The notes below the pieces were generated by a model. The model was not told the DNA's origin. It searched no databases and worked only from the letters and a program-made list of their open reading frames with translations. DNA of 64,000 bases, from positions 5,905,408 to 5,969,407 of the forward strand of contig NC_058513.1 in assembly GCF_020382885.2 (NCBI RefSeq). The letters are read 5' to 3'. The DNA comes from Scatophagus argus (Eukaryota; Chordata; Actinopteri; Scatophagidae). A program made the position numbers and the translations under genes. Positions 37,201 through 52,200 of the stretch are shown here, piece after piece. The number at the start of each line of letters is the position of its first letter. Position 1 is the stretch's first letter.

Positions 37201-40200
37201 TCTTTGCATTTTTGCTGTCACCTTTTGTGTCCTGCACAACAAAGAACAGGGAATAGCAGTGATCACCTGATTAATAAGCTTGTGTGTTTTACCTCTGACG
37301 TGAATCTTTTCTTCATGATGCAAATTTTTTTATACATAAAATAGATACATAAACTCTTCTGGAACATAAAAATCATCACATTCTTACATCAATACTCTCA
37401 TTGGAAGTGCTGTTCTCCTCCCTTTTCCTCTCCTCCTCCTCTTGCTCCAGCTCTTTGATGCTCTCCTCCAGCACATTGGGCCAAAAGTCACCCTCAAAGT
37501 AAGGCAGCTCCTTGGCACTGGTCAAACGATCCTCTGTTGCCTGCTTGAAGATATCCTTTTGGAGAAAATTGAAAACAGAGTTAGTGTTTTGCATGGATCG
37601 TTCCCATATCAGGCATTACATCAGTTATACCATTACATGAAAGGAGCAACCTCTGTCTCAAAAGCTACAATTCCTCAAAATGTACTATTCCTCCAACACA
37701 CAGAAACATACATTTGAATATAGCTTCTCTACCTTGTAATCATGAACTATGCGCTCTGCCACAGCTTTATCTAACATCTTCTTGTACCACTCCTGGAGAC
37801 GTTTGGGCTTTGGTATTTTCTGATCTGCAGGGTGACAGTGGAAGATGTAGTCGTCCCCTTCACTAGGTGGACAGGCCCAGATGTGGCCAGTGGTGTAGCT
37901 GAAGAGGGACAAATGCAACCATACACATTAAAAAATTAAAAATTCAAAGACAAGAGTAAGCTTTGTGGTGTATTCAGGCTGTCAGGACCAAAATATATGT
38001 TTTCTCTGAGCAGCAGCACTCACCCCAACTTCTTGACATATTCCAAATAGCCAATGAGGATTTCATGGTAAACTGCTGTTCTTAGACAACGAGGCCGGAA
38101 GAAGTGGACGCTGTCCAGGTAGGAGATGTATACTCGCCTGAGTCATGAAAGAGAAAAAAAATATTAATAAAATCACAGTAGCTTAAAAATTCATTCAATT
38201 TTTAAGAAAGTGGGAAAATAATATTTTTAACATGGTAATATTCTTACCTCTGGTTGGGCTGAGGGCAGTCAGATCCATATTCTTGAACATGCATACCAAA
38301 GAAGCAGACTTCTGCTCCATCGATGTCCTCAAATGCAAAAAGGGCTTTTGTCCTATATGGGAAAGACTCTGACATCTCTCCACTATCCACGAATCTGTAG
38401 ACAAAAACATGACTCTGAATTTACTGACTGCAAAACAGAAAAACAAAAAAAAAATGTGTCTGCATTAATCAAGTATTAGATAATTACTGTACTTTTAACA
38501 TTAATACATTCTTAGTTACATTGTAGAACCCAACTACAAATTCAAACAGAAAATATTTTATTTGACTAATGAGAAGCCATGTTTCATGATTCAGCACATT
38601 AAATGTGATATAAGTCTGATTTGAGGTTGCATTTGATTTCAAATCATCCCAATTATCAGTGCAAATAAATGCAAGCAAAGCAAACAAGAAGAGCATCTAG
38701 ATGGGAAGACTAAGATTTGTTCAGGTTCAAGCCTGACTAAGTGTCTTTTTTTTGTACCTTGACTTCATGCCTGGTTTAACCTCCACCACTTTGTCAGAGA
38801 CGTGAACGACGCGAATGGTGACTTCTCCAGACTCTGGATGGCTCTGACGTTTCAGGAAATCATTGATCCTTGTCTCCAAGAAACAGCCCAACTTTGTTTG
38901 TGGCAACCCTGTGTGGGTGAGAGCAACGAAACGCATTTTTAATTTTAGTTTAGTGAACTTGACAATTGCTCAAAACAACGGGGAGACAAATAACTTTAAG
39001 CTATGAGAAACATGATTCAGAGTTCTGTTTAATCCTAACATGCATGTGGATGTACTTGTGACATACTAGGTTAAAGCCGTAGAGAAACAAATGTAACCAA
39101 ATTAAGAGTGTCGGATAAAAATTAAACTTTTTATACAATTATTTGGTTAAGTAGGGATGTATCCATAAATACAGCTTCAAACTAGAGTCTCAAGTCTGTA
39201 AAAAGGGACATAAGATCATATAGATCAATGTGTAATGTTCAACACATGTTAAGTGCACCGATTTTTTTGTATGATGAATGATGTTTTGTACTTCGGTTAT
39301 AAAAGTATAAACTGGAACATCAGGATGGGGGGTGGGAGCAAGAAGTATTGCCACTTACGTTTGGCAGAATATTTGTTCTCTTTCCGTGTCTTATTTGCCT
39401 TCTTTAAGCAGGCGTCACATACAAAACTGTGGAAAACAGAATAAAATTATGTGAGTTCAGTTAGATAAAAAAAAAAAAATACTATATTTAGCAAATGAAT
39501 GTTGAGTAGGACTGGAAACAGAAATTGCTACTCACCCTGATGGCCAGATTGTGTCATTGTGCAAGACACAAATCTGATGCATTCTGCGCCCACAGTCCAT
39601 ACATTCAACAAGCCTGAAAAGACAAGAGAGAAATGAAGATACAAGCTGCACACTCATCAAAACAAATTTGATTTCGTCCTCTAAGATTTGACTTTTGGCA
39701 AGCGACTTACAGTTCAGGGTCCAGTGTGTCATTCTTCTTCTTCTCAAACTGTTCCTTGTTAATTGATCTGAAATTAGGAGAAAATAATAACAATATGGAG
39801 AACAAAAAGAGGAAAATGTCACAACAATGTAACAGAAACGCTGAGTACAGGATACATTATCTATCCCCACTTCAAAGCTTTAATCGTCAAATATGATTTT
39901 TAAAAAAAAAAATAAATAAATAATTAAAAAAAGCACACAGCTAGTACTATCAATACTGTGGCATTAAACAGTACTGGAGCTTTTCATGAAAGTAAACACC
40001 ATATTGATCAATTTTCAAGTATCCACAAAACTTTTTTTTTTTTTTTTAAATGAAGTTATCTTGCTTATTAAACAGACTAATACTCACGTCTGTGGTTGGG
40101 TGGGGTCATCGCCCAGGGAAACCGTCTCTCCCTGGATCTCGTTGAAACACTTCTCGCAGAAGTGGTACCTGTCAGCAAGAAGCCCAAATTTTGGTGAACT

Positions 40201-43200
40201 ACACCGTTCCCCACAGCACAGTCAATCACAGACAGCGCACGGGAGGGCAGTCACCAAATGGTACAGGACATGGGCAAGGTAGGGTGCCACAAGCGGAGCA
40301 AGCAGGAAGTAGGAGCGCAGGACAGCAGGAAGTCGTCATCGCAAGAGCCAGTCATGATTTTGAGGGGTGAGGGTGAGGGGATGGGTTTGGAGGTGCATGG
40401 TTGGGCAAGGCAAAAGCAAGCCAATGTTGACATCACAGCCATTGGAAGGGAAGACAGACAAGTCATATGGACCAGGAACAAGACAAGACAAACATCCAAG
40501 ACAACACATAGCAGAGAGCCGAGGCAAAGCAGTGATTAGCAATTTGGACACGAGAGGATGAGCAACAACAACCACCATCACAGCTGGCAAAGCAGGAACA
40601 GAATCAACGGGAGCTAAACATGAGGAGGAACTGGAGCAGGAAGTTGCAGCACAGGACATAATACAGACAATGAACAATATGAACAAGAATGCACAGACAA
40701 CTGCTCAGCTGTTCATTCATTCAAGCAGTTCATTTTAAAGTCGGTCCTTTCACGTGCCAGTAAGACTTTCACAAGTGTGTATAACAAAAACCATGTAGGT
40801 TGGAACAGACCGCAATGCTGGAAGAGCAGATTTCTGCACTATTGCTGCACCTTCCTAATAGAATATTTCCATTTGCTGTGCAGTGTTTAAAGATAGTTTT
40901 ATGCAAATACACAAAAAGCACTGGAGAAACAGGATGTTGTCTTTGCTTTGCCTGTGCAGCCATTTCACCATTTTTCTCAAACATTCTGAGCAAAGTTGTT
41001 ATTTATAGATTTCTTTAATGACACCAAGAACAACTTCATGAATGTGAGAAGAGAGGGCCGACTGTTAAAATGCCAATGTATTAGGTACCACATGAATGTT
41101 TAAAAACAGGTAACGAAAAGTAAATGAAAGCATTTAGAAAACAAAATTTATCAGATGAGCACTTTTAAGATAAAATGAGAATGAATAAATGTGTTTGTAT
41201 CAAAGTACAATTCCATTCCAATAAATCTTTTCCAATAAACCTCCATTATAATCCCTTCTTCTTTAACTGAGCCATCCATCCACCCTTCATTAGATAGGTG
41301 TTTCCCTCCCTCCATACCTGTTCTGGTAGCTGAAGTAAGCAGCATCTCGAGGAATAGTGCACAACTGCTTTCCATAGCAGCACAGTGTCTGAGGAGAGAA
41401 CTCCAGCTGATGGACAAAAAAATGAATAAAGAAGTAAATAAAATGAAGAAATGTATTAATCGCTTGACCATCAACAACGGTAACTTTGGCAACACCTCAG
41501 CTAATCTAAGGATGACACATCCAAAAAAAGATCTCTCTTAGCTTCCAGTGATAGTTTACATTAACTCATAGTACATATGATAGAATGAAAGTGGAACATA
41601 AACTTAGTTTCCCCAACAGACCCGACTTTAAGTTCAAAACTTATTGTGGAAGTGTGGTATGATGATATGATTGCATTATTATTCTACAAATTCCTGTTGA
41701 ACGGATACATGATTCTAAGCAAAACATAATTCCTGTGTGGTCAAAAATGTTGACTGAGAAATAAACACTGCAAAGTATGTGTTGAAACGATTGAAAATTA
41801 TATATATATATTAATGATGACAGAGCGAGTCCTACTTTGTGACGTGAGTCTACAGCCCCATTATATCTATAAAACCTTGGCCAGCAGAGTGAAGTTAAGC
41901 TCATCTGTTTGGCTTAATTTTGTAAAAAAATTAAATAATTAAACCTAAGCTGAAGCACCTCTTTGCTCTATCTCACTGTCAGACCTCTCAACCAACCTCT
42001 CATAATAAGTTGCAATCAGTTTTGTTATTTGTCTGCAAAACAAAAATAGAGTCTAATGAGAGCTGAAATGTGATATGGTGATGGTATGTCTAAAGCCAAA
42101 TTTAGCTAGGAACCCACTTCACGGCTTCCATTTTTAGACGTGAATGATGGGAGTTGATTTCTCCTTCTGAAACATACTCAAAAAATTTATTTTACACATC
42201 TTAACCAGACATATATATGGTACAGACACAACTCAACTAAACTTCATATACCGTGTATCTCATTGGACAGCTCTGTTCACCTGAATTTGGATTGACATTT
42301 TAAAACTGGAAAAAAAAGTTTTTCAGTGTTGCTGTTCAGCCTCTAAGTTTCTCAGATAAAGCTTCAATGTGGTGAATACAGTAGTGAGACCAAATACAGA
42401 AAGAGTACTGAAGTGTGATGCAAATCAACCTATGTCAGAAACTAAGATACCATTAAAAACAAAAGTTATCATTCAATTTCACAGCATCCCCATCTTACCT
42501 TCCTCATAGCATATTAACTTCAAAACCTCTCTAACTTTTAATAGTAACAAAGTCCTTCACCAACATAACATTCACTGCATCTAGTCATTAATCTAGCAAT
42601 CCATCTTACCTTCCTCCCACAACAGTAGCCGAGATTCTGCATGACAGGATCAATCTCCTGCTCAAAAACCTCAGCCAGTTTGGAGCAGTACTTGTAGACT
42701 CTGGATGTTTTGCGGTTGTACAACCAGGCGTTGTTGAACATCAGCCAGATGTCATCCACATACTGCCAGGGATCCTGGTACTGACCTACAACCAAAACAC
42801 AAAGCATGGGATGACGAGACGAAACGAAACAAAAAAACTTAAGATAGTTGGCTCATTGGAGCATGTACTATGAAGAGTCTGAAAGCTGGCTGTATTCATT
42901 TTAAAATCATTACAGCATGTCAAACAACATTAAGACAAAACATGGTTCTTTGTAACACAGCACAGCAATATAGTAAAAACACAAAAGTCTTGCCTTTATA
43001 TTCCCTACGCACATACAAACTCACTTCACATCTTGTAAAGAAAGAAAATCGGCTTGTGCTACATTAAGATACATTTGTACAGAGTACAAGTACAAACCTG
43101 TGTCCAGTTTTCGCTTGATAGTGGACAAGTCCATTGGATTCTTCACAATCTCAAAGTAGTCCTGCAAGAACACAATGAGAATGTATTAAAGTTGAGCAGT

Positions 43201-46200
43201 TATAAAATTTTGTTCCAGTTTTTGTGAGTTAATTAAAATACACAAGCAAAGCAAGACGTGGAAACCGCATGCTATTAAATATAGGACAAGTAACAGCACT
43301 CGAGATGCTGGATTTCCACCCAAGTTCACACAAAGTGAGGGAGTGACACCAAAGACAGTATAGACTGAGGGAGCAGTCTATATACAACCAAAGCATGGGG
43401 AAAACTGATAGGGACAGTGTAGTTTAGAGCAAGGACAACTGCCTCTCAGACTCATACATACAGGTATGCACAGCAGCTGTGGATCTACAGGCATCCTGAA
43501 AGGCAGAGACTCTGGATCTTGTCTGTAGAGAGATTCAAGTGTGGGCATCAAGGCCTGACGAAGCTCCTCTGGCTTGAAGACTGAAAAAATACAGATCAGA
43601 GATTAGAGTGGAATGAATAATCAAAAAACTTCTACCTTAAATATTTGTCCCTTTGGATTCCAAAAACCAAATTATCTGGATTAATGATAATATACACAGA
43701 GGTGGTTACAAAGTGCATATACAATTAGAAGTTTCAGCTTTCTGCTGAAAACACAAGTCCTTACTCTTCTTTTTTACTGGGGCCTGTGGTACAGCTGTCT
43801 CCGATGTCTCCTCTTCCTCTTTCACCTCCTTCTTTACCTCTGGTTTCCTGTCTTCCGTCTTCACGCTGGCTGTCAGCGTTGTGGCCGATGTATCCATGGG
43901 AACCCCTTTACCTCCCTCTCCAGAACACTCTTCCTTTTTCAGCTCTGATTTCACAGGCTTTTCCTCTGTTTTAAGGTTGCTGAGCTTCCCTCCTTTGGAG
44001 CAGCTGCCAGTATCACTCTCCTCCTCCTCATCCTGCTGCTTGACCTCCATCTTGGGGTCAAGGTTAGCAGCTGAAGCATCCGACTGTGGCTGCTGGGAGG
44101 AAGCGTCCAGGCTGCTGACAGAGGCTGGAGTCAGGGCCTGACTGTCTGCTGGAAATGAGCCCTTTTGGGACAGCTAGAGGGGGACACAGACACAAACTCA
44201 GGTGCATGGAAACAGTGAGTAGGACATAGTGACGCATGAAAGTGAACAAACAATTAAATGACAGGATACACTGAGGATATTAAGTTTTGACTGAGGCAAC
44301 AGTAAACCATTTGGTCGCATGATAAAGACTGAGAAATATGTAAGGAAGAGAATAAAATTAACTGACCGGAGTGCGTGGCAGCTGAGCACCATGTGTCGTT
44401 GAGCTGGAGGCCAGTCCAGGATGAGACGGAGTGGTTGAACCAGCTGGCCCCATGTGCTGCTGCTGGAGGGACTTGTTGGAACCGGGGCCCTGGCCAAGCT
44501 GGTTCTGCTGAGGGGCTGAAGGTGGAGCAAGCTGTGGTGCGTTAGGGGTGTGTGGCTGTGGGGTCTGGGACCCAGCTAGCCTGGGGGGCGTTTGGTGAGG
44601 AGTAGGAGATCGACTATGAGCAGGGGAGGGGGAGCTACCGCGCATGGCTGCCAAATGGGGGATGGAGTTGGGTTGCTGATTTGCGTTAGATGGAGTCATT
44701 GAAGAAGCAGGTGCTCCTACAGCTGAGCTGGGACCTCCAGCACCTACGCTCTGAGGACCCATGGGTCCCACTGCAGAGACACTACTGGGACCGCTGGCAG
44801 AACCTGGCTGTGCTAGAGGACTAGCAACTGGATGAGAGGGAGGAGTTCCCATCTGCGTCTTAGGATAGGAGAAGAGGGTAAAGAGAGGCGAGAGAGATGG
44901 CAAGGTGCATAGGACAAGGATCAATAAAAAGTATAGATCAAAAAGAATATAAAGCATGTATCATAATCATCCTTAGGATGTCCTACAAATTCATAATTTG
45001 CACTTTGCAGATTATTTTATAATGACAGTTCACAAGGAGATGAAGCCAACTTTCCTATTATCCAGAAATATTTTGAAGAATACTGAATTGCTGAATGCAG
45101 TTTCTATGCAAAAGTCTCTAGGTCTCTACTCGTAGTCTCTGATGGCAAAGTAACTATTGGAATAATGGTTGCTGTGCAACATGTCTGGCTTACAGGGGGA
45201 AAAAAAAAAAAGAGCTTCACGCCCTCTTACCTGTGCCATGCCCGCCGGTGCTCCAGACTGGGCCATCCCAGGCTGAGCAGTTCCAACTCCTGGTCCAGAG
45301 CCAGGAAACTGTCCTTGGGACAGGTACTGGCTCTGAAGCTGGTTGACATTGGATTGTCCCATTCTAGGTCCCACCATTCCCATCTGGGGGTATCAAAGAG
45401 CATGGGTCTTAATAATGATTCTGCCAGACCTTTTGACTGGAGTAGCATTTTTCTGTAAGCTTAATTCCACTGTATTAGTTTATAAAAACTACACTAGGCA
45501 TTAAAAACAAAATATTGTCATCCATCAGGAGTTCAGTACTGACCTGGTTGCCAGATGCTCCCATGGGGAGTGGGGGTGTTGACCTCTGGCCCATTGACTG
45601 CATCCCCATCTGATTGAACTGATTCATACCTGACAACACACAGCTACTGTTATAACACATTTAACATTTCATAGCCAAACCATACGACATATTGTACTTT
45701 ATTCACAAAAGGTTAATAAAACACAATGTTGTGTCAACAACTGAGAAAAAATATTTTGAGCTTAAAGTCTTAACACCAGTAAAGCATCCATGTGAAAAGA
45801 GGTTTTATTCTCTTTGACAGTAACATCTGGGCTGATACCACAAATGTGTCACATTGTTGCTCCTATTATAAAATTATGAAATAAAATAATATGTCCTGGT
45901 TCCCTACGGTTCTTTACCTGGGCCTTGCATCCTGTTCACCATTTGATTTGGTCCAGTTGGCCGCACCATTGGTGGTTCAGGCAGGGGACCGTCTGTAAAA
46001 ACAGAGACAAAAGATTAATCAAGCTGCATGGTGAGCTTTGTACACGCTCTGGCATGTTTCGCTTTTTCTTTTTTTTTCTTTTTTTTTGGTTAGGAATGAC
46101 ATTTGAATGTTAACTGCCCTTTTAGCTGTAAGATTTTTCAGGTAGGTAAGATGACAGGTTATCAAAACTGCAATGAACACATTTTGGGCAAGTCAAAAGT

Positions 46201-49200
46201 TCTGTCACTTTAAAAACATGATGGCATGTTCGTAGTCTTGGTCCAAAAAAAGGCTTAGGGCAAATCCAGCACAAAGAGGACCTTAAAATTAACACAATAT
46301 GATACAAATAAGCCTAGTTTGTCTTTTGATATTTGATATCATGGCTTGCTTTAAATCTCAATACATGATGTAAGAAATACAAAACAATGGTCACAATGTC
46401 ACATTCCACTGGATTACATTATCATTCACACGAATGCCTGCAGCCCAGCACAGCATTAGCTCATCTGAGTCTACATATGCTGCATTTTCACTCACTTGGA
46501 GGCAGTCCAGTGGGGGGCTGACCCATGCCGCCAGGCCCAAGGCCTAGACCCTGCTTCTGGAGTCTGGTTCTCCGCTTCTCTTCCAACTCCTTCTGGATCT
46601 TATAGATCTTCTCCGCTAGTAGATGATAGTATTCAGCCTGCCAAAAATAGGTTAACAAAATCAAAAAATGTGGTAAGAGGGTCCTTTCAGAATATTTACT
46701 GTTGAAATAAAACTAGAGTAAAAGTTTATCTAACAACTAAGGAAAAGAGATGAGATAGCAAGATAAAACACAGGAAGGGATTTAAAAGCTGCAATGAACT
46801 TAAAGTGGTTCACCATTCAAAATTATACTTCACCAACATCCCACAGTGACACAACAATAGTAAATTTTTCAACACCTGAGACTGGCCTATGATGGAACAA
46901 GTGATTGGTTACAGTAAGAAAATGAGAGGCAAACTTCCCAACAGTTCCCCCCTCCTTTTGTGAACACAGTGAGTTAAGGAGAGTGCAACTTACTCTACTG
47001 TTTGCTGACTCATACATGTCTCCTTCAACTTTTCTGGCATAGGCCACAAGGTTCTCCATTCGACGGTCTTTGAGGGCAGCGGGATCTGGAGTTGGAAAGA
47101 TGGCCTGAACACTGTGGGTAGAAGAACAAGCAGAGACGGGAAGACAAGAGGAGGAGCAAAAGAGGAAGCAGGTTAAATATATGTCATTGTTAATTCCTGC
47201 ATTTGTTTTATATAGCATCTAAACTGAGAGTTTGTGTGTGTGTACGTGTTGTGGTAGGTGACACCTACTACACCCATGTTCTTTTATACAATTAGCTCTA
47301 GAAATGGTTACTATATGTACATTAATAAAATAATTAGTTTAATAGCCAACAAGCATCTCTGATGTTGACCATCGAGGATAGCAATGTTTAATCAAGTTAT
47401 CGTGCACACCCCTGCTATCCAGTGTATGCACATCTTTGGAAAGAGTCGGTGCAAAGTCATAACCCTGGTGCTCATTGTGGTTAATTTAAGATCACTGTTT
47501 GTCAGTAATAAATATCCGTTATCGACCGGCCCATAACAGTGTTTCATTGACTGCCACAGAAGAAGAAGAAATGTTTCATTCAAGTTAAAGCTCAAACAAT
47601 TAGTCAATAAATCAATAAATGCTTACTTTTTTGATAATTAATTGTTTCAGACATTTTTCAAGCAAATTTTAGGGTTTTGGAATGTTGGTTGGATGAAAAA
47701 AGCAATTTGAAGATGCTACTTTGCGCTCTGGGAAATTGTGATGAGCATTTTTCACATTTTTTTGGCTAACAATTAAATTATTAATCGATAATGAAAATAA
47801 TTCTTGTTGCAGTTGCAGGCCTCCTTCACATATGACATTCTGTCTTGGGCAGTGGTCATGGCGGCTTGCTAATTTTATGTGTGTGAGCCCTGTGCCTAGC
47901 CAGCATAAGTTAATAGTTTTTTTTCCCCTTTACACTTGCATACATTTATCAAACAAAAAATGTAAACTGCCGTGGCTCTTTCACACTTACAGTTTGTGTA
48001 CCAAGTGGTTGCGCAGGTCCTGCGTAATGTCCTCATGCCAGTTCTTCCTCATGCCTGTGGCGGAGGGAGGGCCTGCTGTCGGCATAGAGCCAACCCCACT
48101 GGCATCATTCATCAGACTGGAGAAGATAGAAGGGCATAATGTTAGTGATTAACTTTTAAAACAAAACAGAACTGGCCAGTCTGATGGAGGGTGAAACACT
48201 GAAAATGTGATAGGTGTTTCTAATCAAGGTATCCGCCAAATAGTAAAACACCTCACTCTGTTGTCAAAGAACCAGGGATTATGCAAGTAACCCTACAATA
48301 TTACGGTGTTTGTTTTCCTTCTTACCCTTGGCTGTTCACATTGAGGTGCATCATGGTATCCTGCAGCAGGCTGCTTTGTTGGCTTTGAGTGGGAGCTCCC
48401 ACACCTCCATTGACCCCCATAGGGTTTGTACCTACGTAATAATAGGACAGAACATTACAAGTTTGCATCGTCTCCTATTGATAACAAAGCACTTATATAT
48501 TTTGCTCTTGGGCATGAACATTGCATTCTTTTCAAGCTACATGGCGGCAAAAGCAAATTTTCAAGGTGCTGACCAATCTGCACTGTCTTTGGGGCTTTTT
48601 TTTTTTTTTTTAAACTGAAGCCCTTTAAAAAATGCTTCTTTTAGAATTTCTACTGGCCCTTAACAACCACTGAAATGTCACTTGAAGCATCTAACCTTAA
48701 AACACATGTGTAAGCCAAATTAACTCACCCATTGGGTTCAGAGGCCTCATGCCAGCCTGGCCTTGGAGGGCCTGGTTGGGCATATTGGGCTGGGCTGCCT
48801 GAGCCTGGATCTGGTTGCCCTGGTAGGTGAGGCCCAGGGCTGCGTAGGCTCTTTCTATGGAGCTGGGATCAATCTGGCTTGGCGGGTTGAGGTTGGGAGC
48901 GCTTGGCTGGCCACCAGGTACCACCCCAAGAGAGCTGCCCAGACCTGCTGCAGCCCCACCAAGTAAAGCTGTGAGAACACAAGAGGAAAAGCTATGGTTA
49001 ATAATACATCTGATCTGTTTAAAAAAAAAACACAAAGAAAATGAGCTCAATAAAACACTGAAGAAAAAACTCGCAGCCAAAAAAAAAAAACATGTTGCAA
49101 TTTACATTATTGTTTAGTCTAATATAGCTAACATTTAGTTCATAAACAAAGTTTGCAAGTGTCAATCCAGCAATACATTAGCAATATATACAAAATCACA

Positions 49201-52200
49201 GAAAATAAATCAAATTCATGATAACATAAAAATAACACAATATGATAATATCTGTGTGTAGTGTGAAAAAATGGAATGTATATGTATAGCACTGTTTGGT
49301 CAGATACAGACACTCACACTGCGGGTTCCTCTTGTCCCCAGCATTCTTCAGTGGCAGGCAGACAGGACAGTCATGTCGCGTACAGTTCTTCCAATGGGAG
49401 ATGATCTGCCTTGATGATGCACAGTGAGCAACTGAGGAAGAAAATGGGCAGAAAGACAGGATGAGTTGGGCAACACAGAGGTATATGAAGGATGAATGGG
49501 GCAGAAGACTGAATGAAGCAAAGTGCAATCAAGAAGGGAAAAGAAGATAAAAGAAAACAATAGCCTACAAGGAAATGCTGAATCAACAAGACACACAAAG
49601 CTGTTGCAAATTTCACCTAACGCTGATGTTATTCTATTAAGGTCGAAAACAAACTTACAATCTACTAGTAAATATGCTCTGTGCAGTCAAATACTCAAAC
49701 AGTTTATGGATTCAGTGCTGATGGATTAAGAAATATGCATTGTATTGGGTGACATGTAGCATACTTGCATAAGGAAAACCACAGCCAGCATAATGAATTT
49801 ACTTTGGCTCATCAGCTTGGCAACTCAACATAAACACCAAATCACTAATAATATTGATCTCACTAGGTTTGGTGGTTAAAATATAAAAGATAAAATTACT
49901 CTACTATGCTAGGTAATGCTTCAATATCTCTGTAACCAGCCTGCTTTTCAAACATAAGCACATCATAGCTATGCACTGAGTGCAAGAGAAAGCAGCATCC
50001 TTTCTGCTCACCCTGACAGGACTTGCCAGCCTGGCAGTGAGTCATGTGGTTGAGGACGTTCTTCATTGTGCGGCAGTGGGGCAGGTTGCACTGCCGGACT
50101 TCACCATTGGCCTGCTCCCGCCGCTGGCACTTATGTGCATGGAGCAGAAGTACCAGTTGCTGCTGGATCAGCTTGCGCTTCTCAGGGTCAGCTGTGGGTG
50201 GTGCTCCAGCTGCAGCAGATGCTGCAGAAACCTGGGTACTAGGACCCACCAGACCTGCCTGAGTGTTGGGCACCATCCCTGGGGCTCCCCCAACAGGTGC
50301 ACCAGAGGGACCGCCTACACCTGTCTGTGACTGCTGGGAGCCCTGGTAAGTGAAGTGGGAGGGAATAAGAACAGATGACATAGATGAGAAGAGTATTAAA
50401 TTGATAAGGAACAGGCAGAACACACAAACATTTTTATAGTCAGCTTATATTTGTTCCCTACCATGGCAGCCATTCCTTGCATGGGCTGGTTCTTCTTGTC
50501 CACACTGAACTGGGCCAGGCTGTTGGCCATGGGACCTTTGTTCTGGATCTGAGGGCCCAGCCCTGCACCAGTCATACCTTGATTTCCCTGCCCTGCATAT
50601 GGACCTCCAAAAGGGCCCCCTGGGTTCCCCATCATTCCCATCTAGGAGAAAAAAAGGAGAGACAGACATAAGTTGCTTAGATTGGTGAACAGTTACAAAA
50701 TTAGAGGAGAGTGATGCAGGATACATCAGTCAAATTAAGACAAACTATGTGATTACAACTGCATTTCACTAATTTTATCTTTTGAAATGTACAAGAAGCA
50801 GTACTTTTTATTCTGGCAGTGTGCAGCACAATCTTCCAGTGTCTCCCCAAGATCCCAGATCTTAACTGTTAAATGAGCAGGACAGGTAGGTATTTCCTCA
50901 GGCAACAGAAGTTTTTGTTTCCCAAAAGGACATTAAATCAAACCTATTTTTACCACTTGCACTATATATTGGTCAACAGCAATTAAGTAACACTGCTAAA
51001 GGGTAGAAAGGTACCTCTAAATCAATTAATCAGGTTACGGCATTTAGTAATGTGTAATCAAAATTATTAGAAAATCATTGTAAAAGTTAATCAGCATCAA
51101 TGTGAGGTTTTACAAACTACTGTTATGGGAAACGAGGCTCCAATAGTGGCTGATGGCTGCACAGCCCCCAGCTGTCACACGAGGAGTATATCACTGCTTT
51201 ATATGAAGACCTCATACACAAACTCAGAAGTAGTAGTATTCGTGTCATATCTGACTTGTTTTCAGTTTATTTCTCCCCACAAAAGTTATTTCTTCAATAT
51301 ATAACACTATATATATATATATATATATATAACACTGAGTCTTTGTCCTTGATCCACAGGCAGAGAGGAAAAGAAATCATTCAACTGTCACTTTAACTTA
51401 CTCACCAAGCTAACATTCTAAATAATCCAGCTACCTAACTATCTATTCATGAAATGAAATGAGATCACACATTAGCCCGAGAATACACACTAAGATTAAT
51501 GGCTTCTCAGGCATGGCATTTTACAATGTAATGAGACACACAAACTTAAGTAATCCTGGCCAGCCATAAGCCATAGAACAGCACATCACACAGTGTAAAT
51601 AAATATAACATATTCCATGTGACCAGCCAAATCACACTTAAAGATATTCTCTTTTACCAATGATTAAATTTGGACTAAACTTTTTTTATTTTATTTTTTT
51701 TTTTATTAAAAATGCTGTGTGCCAAAGTAGCCAACTAGGCCGTGGCAGAAGCAAAGTGCGAGATGCATGACAACATCAGAAACTGACTGATGATAGCTTC
51801 TGTGTCTGCTAAAGTACATAGTGAATATAGTGTTTTGCGTTTTTGCCCAAGCATAGCCTTAATTACCCTGAAAGCTTCTCAGATAACTATTTGTTTCTGA
51901 TTTTAATAAATGTAACCTTACCTAATCGTATAAGATTTATAAGTTATAAGGTTTTGTCTGAACAACAGTAATCCTGCTGTTCCATTTTCTCCCATATTAA
52001 CATACAAGTTAAATCATTCATGCAGATGTTAATAAAAACTAATATAAAAATCAAAAAGTACCGCAAAGCGTCATATTTTTAATATATTTTTTAAATCTGT
52101 CTAAATCTAAATTTTCCTGCTCCAAATTATTGTTATTGTGTTGGCCTTTAAGAATCTACTATCTGTCAACATCCACTATCCATCATCGCTACCCATCCTT

